Assembly (NCBI GenBank): GCA_021413595.1
Contig: JAIOQD010000053.1
Coordinates: 1-5,144, forward strand
Direction: 5' to 3'
DNA: 5,144 bases
Origin: Bacteroidota bacterium
Lineage (GTDB): Bacteria; Bacteroidota; Bacteroidia; 2-12-FULL-35-15
Position numbers and translations under genes: made by a program. The notes below the pieces were generated by a model. The model was given only the letters and a program-made list of their open reading frames with translations, did no database searches and was not told the DNA's origin. Positions 1 through 5,144 of this stretch are shown here, one piece after another (the first letter of the stretch is position 1; each line of letters starts with the position of its first letter).

Positions 1-3000
1 ACTGTAAGCGACATCGCCTGTTCATTTAATGCAATTAAATTAGCAGATGCAGCATTTATTTCACGATTGATATTTGGCGGCAAAACATAATTTACCGGTT
101 GTTTACTTCCATCCACTTCAATGCTCACAGCGGAAACATCAAACTGAGTAGTGGCCTCATCATTTGGAACATAAATACCGGGCTGCAATAGATCAAATCC
201 ATATTTCCGCCATTCGCCACGTACTAATTCTAATCGTGCGAAACGTAAAATAATTGGCTTATCCACATTTTTATAGAACATACGAATAAAACGGATGGAT
301 TGGAAATTTTCAATTGAACCAACTCTTTTTTCCGGTGTTTTAATTGGGATCCTAAATTGATACCAGGTAATGGGTTTTGCCGTTCCGTCTTTAATATTTT
401 GCCCAGAAGTAGAGAACACATTTGTAATATAATTAGTACCAACCCCTGAAGCAAAATCGCCTGGTTTTAAACTGATGTGATATTGGAAATAACTTTCTAC
501 AGTACTCAAGTTATTATCGCGGTTGATGTCCTCAACATTGGGTGTTAAAGAAGCTGATGTAGGATAGCTTTCAGGTGATTGCTCCGTGGTACGTGAATTA
601 CTTTCCATACCATTGAATTTTTTATATCGCTCCACTGTTTTTATCCCCAAGTTATCATAATCAGTTCCTCTGAAATAATGAAAATCATCATTGGAAGGGT
701 CGGCAGCAATTGCAGCAGCTGCAGCAGGTGTAACAATACCTGTTAAGGAATTTAAATAATTACCAAAAAAACTCTGTTCTGTAATGCTTGTAGAAGCACC
801 TACCCCATCTAAACCAACATCCTGAAAAGGGCGCTCAACCGGATCGTTATTAAATGTATTTAAAAGTGGCTGTACAGCCGGCACAAGCCCCCAGGCTGTG
901 GTAACAGTAGTGGAAGGATTAATTGTGGTTGGCAACCCATTTTCAGCACTTTTGTAATTATCACGTAAAATATCTTCTGAAACGTTACCAATGTTAAAAT
1001 ACAATTCACCAGTTGTACTTGGTGCAGGATTATCCGCATTAAAAGGATCCATTACCCAAAACTGTATGTATTCCACATTGGCGGTTTCAAAATCATTGGT
1101 TTGGATCGACCGCATTATGCCTCCCCACCTAGTTTCGGGATTGTTCAAATTCCCATTTGCATCCAAACCAGCCGATATCCCGGGGAGAGGAGCCGCATCA
1201 TAGTTATATGGTCCTCGTTCATCAGGATAATAGGCCATATCTAAGGTTGCTATATTGGGAGGGATACCATTTGGAATAGGTTTATTTGGAAAAACCTCCG
1301 TTTCAGGCACTTCACGAGCAAAGTTGTTTGACATGTCGGCATCAGTAATGCCACTTGGAGTCAAGTTTGTGGTTTGTCGCAAAAACAATGGATCAATAAC
1401 ATACCATGCCAGCTTAGCACGATTGTACCCATTTGGTAGGCTGTCCGCAAGATTTCCTTCCGGAAATAATGCCGATTGGCCCTGAGGAGTACTTGCAAGT
1501 GTCCATGAACTTTGTGAGCGGAGATCAATGGTTGACTGGCTTCCTTCAAAATCATCAATGTATGAATTACCTTTTTTACCAATTGCTTTACTGTGGCCGG
1601 GAATAAGGTATGCGTATTCAGCAGCAGCAGTAATTGTACTCATTTCTTTGGTTTCAATAAAAGGAATTTTATCTACCCAGCGAGTTAGAAAAGGGGCTTC
1701 TGTTCTGTAATTTCCATCCAAGCCCACTATAGTATTTTTGATGGCCTCATCACCAATGTTTACCTTTTGTGTTAAAGGTCGTTCTGTTAAATTCATAACA
1801 GTTCCGCCTATATTAAAATCTTTATTAATTCTATAGTCAAGGTGGGCTGCCATCAATGTTTTTTGCTGAATGGCAAACAATGCATTACTCTCCAAAGCTA
1901 TTTTAATAGGAGTTCCTGAATTTAAAATCCCATCATTAATAATTTTAACTCGCCCTAAGGTATAATCAACCGTATAATCAACATTCTCAGTTAGCTTAAC
2001 ACCACCCGCAGTAACGGTTACCGAACCTTGCGGAACATTTGGCGCACCCAATGAAATATCAGAGCTGGAGGAGGATTGATACTGTCCTCTTAATTTAAAA
2101 CGGTTGAGTTGAGGGAATTGCTGAGCAACTATTCTTGTAGAGTCATATAACTGATCGAATACATAACTGTTTGCTACGGTGCCGGGAGGAACAAATTTGG
2201 AACGTAAATAGTCTCCAAAGGGTTCTACAACAGGGAAGATCACACGTCCATTACTAGCATTGATAGTTACTCCATCAATAAAATCAAAAACCCCATCTGC
2301 TAACTGATCGTTCTGCTGATTGAGACGGTCTAAACTCAATACCTGAAGAAGGGTTCTTCCTTTGATAAGCGTTTCAGAGCCTGAAACAGGCAAATAATTG
2401 ATATCTGTACCGGTTTGTAAGTTATTGTAAAGTACATTTAATTTAAAATCCTGCGGATTAATTTGATACGCACCAATTGAATATACATTCTTCATCATCA
2501 AATTCCACATTGGATGTTTGGTGTTGGTTGCAGTACTTTTCAGCATCTTTGTATATAATGCTTTGGGAGCGCTTATTCCACCATCCGAAAACTCCCCTAC
2601 CTGATAAACCTGCCCATTAACTGTATATTGGTAGGCAACAGAAAGAGCCTGATCCGGGTTTAATTGTTGATTTAAAGATACAAAACCCAACCTTGAATTT
2701 AAGGTATATTCAGATGGTTGTAATTTCCTAGCAGAGGCCGTTAATTCGTAGTTTATTGTTTGTTTAAGGGTATTCCCTGAAAGCGTATTAAGTTTAGAAA
2801 CAGTAGTATTGATTGTTCTAACAACAGAATCTCCCGAAAGGTTACCATACAGATTATTTTGTCCGTTAAAGGGTAAAATTCCCGGATCAATATCACTCAG
2901 ATAAGTTTGATCTGCAGGTATATGAGCTGCATCTTCAGCTAATTCAGAGAATGAAACAATGCTTCGGATATCATTAGTAGAATTATTGGTGTTGGAGATC

Positions 3001-4073
3001 CAAACTTCAATACGGTTAATATTTACTTCCGAATTAACAAAAGGTAAACCGGCCAATGCAGTATTAAAATGATCACGAAAATAATGCGCTAAAAAAAAGT
3101 GTTTATTGGATTCGTAAGCATCACCGGCTACTTCAAACTTACTGATTTGTGCGCCACCGGTAACTTCCACCTCTGATTTCTTACCTTTTTGTTGTGAAAG
3201 TAAACCTGTAACAGTTAGGCGTCCAAACTGAAGTTGTGTTTTTACACCAAACAATGTTTGACTGCCGGTAATTAAAGATCCGTTCAATGGCATACTTACA
3301 TTCCCTGCTTCAATTTTTTTAATGATATCATCTTCCTCACCGGTATATGCTAATTTCATTTGATTTTCAAAATCAAACATTGCTTCGGTGTTATATGCTG
3401 TTGTTAAATTTAATTTAGTTCCAATTTTCCCTATTACATTTAATTGGATTCGTTCATTAAAATCGAATGTATTTACTTTTCGATTTCTTTCGGGAATAGC
3501 AGGGTTCTCTGTTTTTGTTCCGTTATAGGCAAATATTAATTCAGCCGAACCATTAGGGCGGATATCTACCGTATTACCGCCAAATATCCGATCGAAAATC
3601 TCTCCTCCAACATTTAATTTAGGAATGGTAGGTTTACTCTGATTGTTTTGTGTTTCAGCATCGGAGCGGGCATTCCAATAGTTTTTTACCTGCTTTTTAA
3701 ACATGTAATCCTGGTATTCATCGCTCTCCATGTATGTAGGAGGACGATAATCGGCACCACCTACTTTTTGACCAATATTATAATTTCCCGTAGTGGGGTC
3801 ATATTCAACATTTGTTGTAACATTAGAAGGGTTGTTCAGCATCAATCCTCCCGAATTGGGGTAATTTAAAGGATCTCCGGTTGATTGATCCTGAAAATTA
3901 TAAGGAAGCGTAGCAGGACTTTGAGGGGTATCAACAGCCATAAGAGGCTGCTTCGCATCAATAATAGCCGCATGATTAAAGGAAGTAACCTTTGCATCAG
4001 AGCCAACGATGAGCGACAGCAATCCAATAGAAAGCCCTCCTATACCAATATATTTAGTTACGGTTTTTGTCAA
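1..4073 (-). CDS. sprA: SprA (Sov) T9SS outer-membrane translocon, N-terminal 1357 residues, partial
   Basis: SprA is the very large outer-membrane beta-barrel through which the type IX secretion system exports folded proteins with C-terminal secretion signals; in gliding species it is also needed for motility. The frame is open from 4073 to the left edge, and the 3' end lies outside. Family proteins are about 2400 residues, so a little over half is present. Recognisable SprA blocks, in order, are: VDIRPNGSAEL (169-179), FDFENQMKLAYTGEEDD (233-249), GSQTLFGVKTQLQFG (270-284), ARKLQPSEYT (448-457), a DISLGAPNVPQGSV block running through LTENVDYTVDYTLGRV (672-709), PFLTRWVDKIP (about 794-804), YIDDFEGS (838-845), EYIQFWVMDPF (1001-1011) and LVRGEWRKY (1283-1291). 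Low-complexity spots are five Ser at 667-671 and five Ala at 1117-1121. The start is taken as TTG at 4073-4071: an in-frame TAA lies two codons upstream, and the first downstream in-frame ATG falls after the signal peptide. The identity is near certain; the exact start is less so. Confidence 0.97.
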   Translation of the reverse strand, partial: MTKTVTKYIGIGGLSIGLLSLIVGSDAKVTSFNHAAIIDAKQPLMAVDTPQSPATLPYNFQDQSTGDPLNYPNSGGLMLNNPSNVTTNVEYDPTTGNYNIGQKVGGADYRPPTYMESDEYQDYMFKKQVKNYWNARSDAETQNNQSKPTIPKLNVGGEIFDRIFGGNTVDIRPNGSAELIFAYNGTKTENPAIPERNRKVNTFDFNERIQLNVIGKIGTKLNLTTAYNTEAMFDFENQMKLAYTGEEDDIIKKIEAGNVSMPLNGSLITGSQTLFGVKTQLQFGRLTVTGLLSQQKGKKSEVEVTGGAQISKFEVAGDAYESNKHFFLAHYFRDHFNTALAGLPFVNSEVNINRIEVWISNTNNSTNDIRSIVSFSELAEDAAHIPADQTYLSDIDPGILPFNGQNNLYGNLSGDSVVRTINTTVSKLNTLSGNTLKQTINYELTASARKLQPSEYTLNSRLGFVSLNQQLNPDQALSVAYQYTVNGQVYQVGEFSDGGISAPKALYTKMLKSTATNTKHPMWNLMMKNVYSIGAYQINPQDFKLNVLYNNLQTGTDINYLPVSGSETLIKGRTLLQVLSLDRLNQQNDQLADGVFDFIDGVTINASNGRVIFPVVEPFGDYLRSKFVPPGTVANSYVFDQLYDSTRIVAQQFPQLNRFKLRGQYQSSSSSDISLGAPNVPQGSVTVTAGGVKLTENVDYTVDYTLGRVKIINDGILNSGTPIKIALESNALFAIQQKTLMAAHLDYRINKDFNIGGTVMNLTERPLTQKVNIGDEAIKNTIVGLDGNYRTEAPFLTRWVDKIPFIETKEMSTITAAAEYAYLIPGHSKAIGKKGNSYIDDFEGSQSTIDLRSQSSWTLASTPQGQSALFPEGNLADSLPNGYNRAKLAWYVIDPLFLRQTTNLTPSGITDADMSNNFAREVPETEVFPNKPIPNGIPPNIATLDMAYYPDERGPYNYDAAPLPGISAGLDANGNLNNPETRWGGIMRSIQTNDFETANVEYIQFWVMDPFNADNPAPSTTGELYFNIGNVSEDILRDNYKSAENGLPTTINPSTTVTTAWGLVPAVQPLLNTFNNDPVERPFQDVGLDGVGASTSITEQSFFGNYLNSLTGIVTPAAAAAIAADPSNDDFHYFRGTDYDNLGIKTVERYKKFNGMESNSRTTEQSPESYPTSASLTPNVEDINRDNNLSTVESYFQYHISLKPGDFASGVGTNYITNVFSTSGQNIKDGTAKPITWYQFRIPIKTPEKRVGSIENFQSIRFIRMFYKNVDKPIILRFARLELVRGEWRKYGFDLLQPGIYVPNDEATTQFDVSAVSIEVDGSKQPVNYVLPPNINREINAASANLIALNEQAMSLT
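3993..4073 (-). other. Signal peptide of SprA (residues 1-27)
   Basis: Translation from the TTG start gives MTKTVTKYIGIGG followed by LSIGLLSLIVGSDA. This has a short lysine-containing n-region, an uncharged Gly/Leu/Ile-rich core (about residues 8-24), and a plausible signal peptidase I site of the small-X-small type, either after SDA (residue 27) or after VGS (residue 25). This fits Sec export to the periplasm before outer-membrane insertion. It also supports the TTG start, because starting at the next in-frame ATG would lose the signal. The cleavage point is inferred. Confidence 0.72.
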
Positions 4074-4137
4074 AACTTATAAATACTACTTTTTAGTAAT
4101 TTTCATGCCATGGGCAATAATTTAGAAGTTTTGACAA
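4067..4137 (-). repeat. 18-bp inverted repeat spanning the sprA start (possible leader stem-loop)
   Basis: The arms are TTGTCAAAACTTATAAAT (4067-4084) and the complement of TTGTCAAAACTTCTAAAT (4120-4137). They match at 17 of 18 positions, with an unbroken 12-bp outer part. The spacer is 35 nt (4085-4119). In the sprA transcript the arms would form a helix with one C-U mismatch. The 3' arm contains the TTG start and codon 2, so the start would be buried. The spacer holds two further small palindromes: TACT/AGTA with a four-base loop (4087-4098) and TGCC/GGCA with a three-base loop (4106-4116). Together they could form a three-way junction. The repeat is seen directly; a role in translational control is inference. 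It could instead be a paired protein-binding site. Confidence 0.6.
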
Positions 4138-4233
4138 TTTCTGTATTTTTTTGAATCTTTAAAAAGCAAGTAATTGAATATAACATATATTTTATTTACA
4201 TTAGATTGATTTACAACCTATTGGCTTGTGAAT
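4074..4233 (-). promoter_or_regulatory. ruvA-sprA intergenic region, probable sprA 5' leader
   Basis: This 160-bp gap between the ruvA stop and the sprA start is strongly A+T-rich. It holds no gene I can support. I found no convincing match to the Bacteroidota promoter pattern (TTG near -33, TAnnTTTG near -7); the nearest, TAAGTTTT at 4079-4072, overlaps the start codon and has no partner at the right spacing. There is also no G+C-rich stem with a T run that would terminate ruvA. The segment next to sprA carries a long inverted repeat and a six-codon reading frame, listed separately. Whether sprA has its own promoter here or is read from upstream cannot be decided by eye. Confidence 0.4.
4086..4106 (-). 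other. Six-codon upstream reading frame (MKITKK, stop) in the sprA leader
   Basis: An ATG at 4106-4104 reads MKITKK and stops at TAG (4088-4086). It is in the same frame as sprA, 11 codons before the TTG start, and a second in-frame stop (TAA, 4079-4077) follows. The frame lies wholly in the spacer of the inverted repeat. It may be a leader peptide, a remnant of an older start with a longer signal peptide, or chance in AT-rich DNA. A ribosome stopping at the TAG would sit close to the 3' arm that holds the TTG, so coupling to sprA translation is conceivable but unproven. Confidence 0.25.
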
Positions 4234-4821
4234 TTATAAACTTTTAAGCGCTGCTTTGATAAGCTGTTCTACCGTTTGTCCAGTTCCTTCTGTTCTGATA
4301 ATTTTGTCCAATGCTTTATCTGCAGCTCCTTTATTGAACCCCAGCATAACAAGGGCAGATAACGCTTCTTCTTTTAAAATATTGTTTGATGACACAAAAA
4401 ATTCTGGCGATAAGCTTCCTTTGCCTATTTTATCCTTTAAATCAACAATGATACGCTGTGCAGTTTTTTCTCCAATACCTTTTACACTTTTAAGAAGCGT
4501 TACATTTCCTGTGGCAATGGCACTTTGTATTTCGGCAGCACTCAGCGAAGAAAGCATAAGTAGCGCACTGGTACCTCCAACACCTGATACTGAAACTAAT
4601 TGGCGGAACAGATTACGTTCGGCTATGTCAGCAAAACCAAAAAAACGCGGCATATCATCTCGTATATAAACCTGTTCGGTAAATAACTTACAATTTTCGC
4701 TGTCACCGATCTTTGTAAAGGTATTTAAAGAAATTTGCATGATATACCCCACTCCTGCTGCATCTATTACAGCATAAGTAGGTGTTTTTTCAACTAATTT
4801 TCCTTCTACGTGATAAATCAT
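4234..4821 (-). CDS. ruvA: Holliday junction branch migration complex subunit RuvA
   Basis: RuvA binds four-way DNA junctions as a tetramer and loads the RuvB motor, which drives branch migration before RuvC cuts; it acts in recombinational repair in the cytoplasm. The 195-residue product is normal for the family and all three domains are present. The N-terminal OB-fold (about 1-63) includes GVGYIMQIS (23-31) and the acidic pin pair D55-D56 in the segment VYIRDDMPRFFGF. The helix-hairpin-helix region (about 70-135) has two motifs: LVSVSGVGG (75-83) and LKSVKGIGEKTAQRI (110-124). The C-terminal domain III, which contacts RuvB, covers about 148-195 (EEALSALVMLGFNKGAADKA). A TTG at 4833 would add four residues, but the ATG at 4821 gives MIYHVEGKL, the usual RuvA beginning, so it is preferred. 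There is no Shine-Dalgarno; the bases just before the ATG are A-rich, as is common in this phylum. ruvB and ruvC are not in the window. Confidence 0.97.
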   Translation of the reverse strand: MIYHVEGKLVEKTPTYAVIDAAGVGYIMQISLNTFTKIGDSENCKLFTEQVYIRDDMPRFFGFADIAERNLFRQLVSVSGVGGTSALLMLSSLSAAEIQSAIATGNVTLLKSVKGIGEKTAQRIIVDLKDKIGKGSLSPEFFVSSNNILKEEALSALVMLGFNKGAADKALDKIIRTEGTGQTVEQLIKAALKSL

Positions 4822-4834
4822 TTTTTCATTCAAA

Positions 4835-4954
4835 TTAGAGTCAAGATTTAAGAAGCAAGAAGCAAGATGTTGTTCGTGTACTAAATTCTTTTGTCTTAAC
4901 TCTTGGTTCTTAAATCTTGGTTCTTAAATCTTAGTTCTTAAATCTTTACTCTAA
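4835..4954. repeat. 120-bp palindromic repeat element with 20-bp terminal inverted repeats
   Basis: The ends are TTAGAGTCAAGATTTAAGAA (4835-4854) and TTCTTAAATCTTTACTCTAA (4935-4954), complementary at 19 of 20 positions. Inside, the left side has heptamers of the AAGAAGC type (4851-4864), and the right side has their reverse-complement kind, TCTTAAA and TCTTGGT, as a tandem array. About 28 bp in the middle (4866-4893) are not clearly repetitive. There is no open reading frame or transposase. As RNA it could fold into a long imperfect AU-rich hairpin ending 13 nt before the ruvA start. It resembles a small non-coding palindromic repeat of the REP or MITE kind, or an expanded heptamer array that folded back. 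I cannot assign a named family. Confidence 0.75.
4894..4949. repeat. 14-bp tandem repeat, four copies (eight heptamers)
   Basis: Four consecutive 14-bp units read TCTTAACTCTTGGT (4894-4907), TCTTAAATCTTGGT (4908-4921), TCTTAAATCTTAGT (4922-4935) and TCTTAAATCTTTAC (4936-4949). Each unit is two related heptamers, TCTTAAN then TCTTNNN, so the underlying period is 7 bp. The middle units are nearly identical and the outer ones have drifted, as expected of slippage arrays. The copies are contiguous with no spacers, which excludes a CRISPR. The array forms the right half of the larger palindromic element. Confidence 0.9.
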
Positions 4955-4958
4955 AACA

Positions 4959-5144
4959 TTACTTCCTCGCCTGGGCATCCACCACCGCAATAGTGATCAT
5001 ATTCACAATCTCACGCACGGAACTGCCTAATTGTAAAATGTGAACTGGTTTTTTCATTCCAATTAAAATTGGTCCAATAGCTTCGGCACCACCTAATTCC
5101 TGTATTAGTTTGTAAGCAATATTTCCTGAAGCTAAATTCGGAAA
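4959..5144 (-). CDS. maeB: NADP-dependent malic enzyme, C-terminal end (PTA-like domain), partial
   Basis: Only the last 61 residues and the stop (TAA, 4961-4959) are in the window; the gene continues past the right edge. The product oxidatively decarboxylates malate to pyruvate with reduction of NADP, in the cytoplasm. Large bacterial malic enzymes carry a C-terminal domain related to phosphate acetyltransferase that is not catalytic and, in studied cases, senses acetyl-CoA; this fragment is the end of that domain. Visible blocks are FPNLASGNIAYKLIQELGGA (1-20 of the fragment), IGPILIGMKKPVHIL (23-37) and LGSSVREIVNMITIAVVDAQ (39-58). Genuine phosphate acetyltransferases have a different sequence, an SRG-type motif, where this reads QLGSS, which favours malic enzyme over Pta. 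The neighbouring ruvA and sprA also fit, since the malic enzyme gene lies beside them in other Bacteroidota. The catalytic domain is not visible. Confidence 0.88.
   Translation of the reverse strand, partial: FPNLASGNIAYKLIQELGGAEAIGPILIGMKKPVHILQLGSSVREIVNMITIAVVDAQARK

Larger units (their letters stand above)
4822..4958. other. maeB-ruvA intergenic region
   Basis: This 137-bp gap is filled almost entirely by a repeat element (4835-4954), leaving 4 bp next to maeB and 13 bp next to ruvA. No promoter matching the Bacteroidota pattern is evident; TAATTTG at 4837-4831 on the minus strand is one base short of TAnnTTTG and has no clear partner upstream. If maeB and ruvA are cotranscribed, the whole element would be in the mRNA between them. 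Confidence 0.6.

Noticed and set aside
991..1710. Several 60-76-codon open frames on the plus strand, and one on the minus strand, within sprA.
   Set aside because: All lie inside the continuous sprA frame, which shows family motifs throughout; their translations look random.
3648..4082. Plus-strand frames opposite the SprA N-terminus, one of them rich in hydrophobic residues.
   Set aside because: They are antisense to the SprA signal peptide and N-terminal domain; the hydrophobicity follows from the complement of AT-rich codons.
4103..4186. A 27-codon minus-strand frame (starts MLYSITCF) whose TGA overlaps the ATG of the six-codon leader frame as ATGA.
   Set aside because: It is short, AT-rich and has no ribosome-binding context or recognisable product; such a frame is expected by chance. 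Conservation in relatives would change this view.
4213..4229. A small hairpin (ACAA..CC / GG..TTGT) just after the ruvA stop as a terminator.
   Set aside because: The stem is about six pairs with a bulge and no T run follows on the minus strand, so it does not meet the pattern of an intrinsic terminator.
4256..4669. A 137-codon open frame on the plus strand opposite ruvA.
   Set aside because: It is antisense to the well-conserved ruvA frame, and its translation resembles no protein I recognise; it is a shadow of ruvA codon use.
4819..4833. TTG at 4833 as the ruvA start, giving 199 residues.
   Set aside because: The ATG at 4821 gives the MI-x-x-x-x-G-x-L beginning typical of RuvA; the four extra residues are not expected in the family.
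4894..4949. A CRISPR array reading of the 14-bp repeats.
   Set aside because: The units are too short, directly adjacent with no spacers, and no cas gene is nearby.
1..5144. A previously undescribed multi-gene system in this window.
   Set aside because: All coding sequence is accounted for by three known families; anything unusual is confined to the two intergenic gaps and the sprA start.

Overview
The window is A+T-rich bacterial DNA from a member of the Bacteroidota. All three genes lie on the minus strand, and each is recognisable from its translation. Reading from high to low coordinates, which is the direction of transcription, they are: the last 61 residues of an NADP-dependent malic enzyme (maeB, 4959-5144), the complete Holliday-junction protein RuvA (4234-4821), and the first 1357 residues of SprA/Sov (1-4073). 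SprA is the giant outer-membrane translocon of the type IX secretion system (T9SS). T9SS is confined to the Bacteroidota, and as I recall the order maeB-ruvA-sprA matches Flavobacterium johnsoniae and relatives, so the phylum call is firm. I cannot fix the genus.

Region by region: 1-4073 is one uninterrupted sprA reading frame, checked in frame at several points. It has a signal peptide and the conserved SprA blocks, and it runs off the left edge; the C-terminal part (roughly 1000 residues in the usual protein) is outside. 4074-4233 is a 160-bp AT-rich gap. The part nearest sprA holds a near-perfect 18-bp inverted repeat whose inner arm contains the likely sprA start codon, TTG. 4234-4821 is ruvA. 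4822-4958 is the maeB-ruvA gap, and almost all of it is a 120-bp element (4835-4954) made of 7/14-bp repeats in opposed orientation with 20-bp terminal inverted repeats. 4959-5144 is the maeB 3' end.

The three genes do unrelated jobs: carbon metabolism, recombination repair, and protein export or gliding. Their shared orientation and short gaps would allow cotranscription, but no clear promoter or classical terminator is visible in either gap. I see no CRISPR array, transposase, tRNA, rRNA or defence gene, and no undescribed multi-gene system. The points worth a second look are the two structured gaps and the non-ATG start of sprA, which has an in-frame ATG plus two stop codons just upstream.
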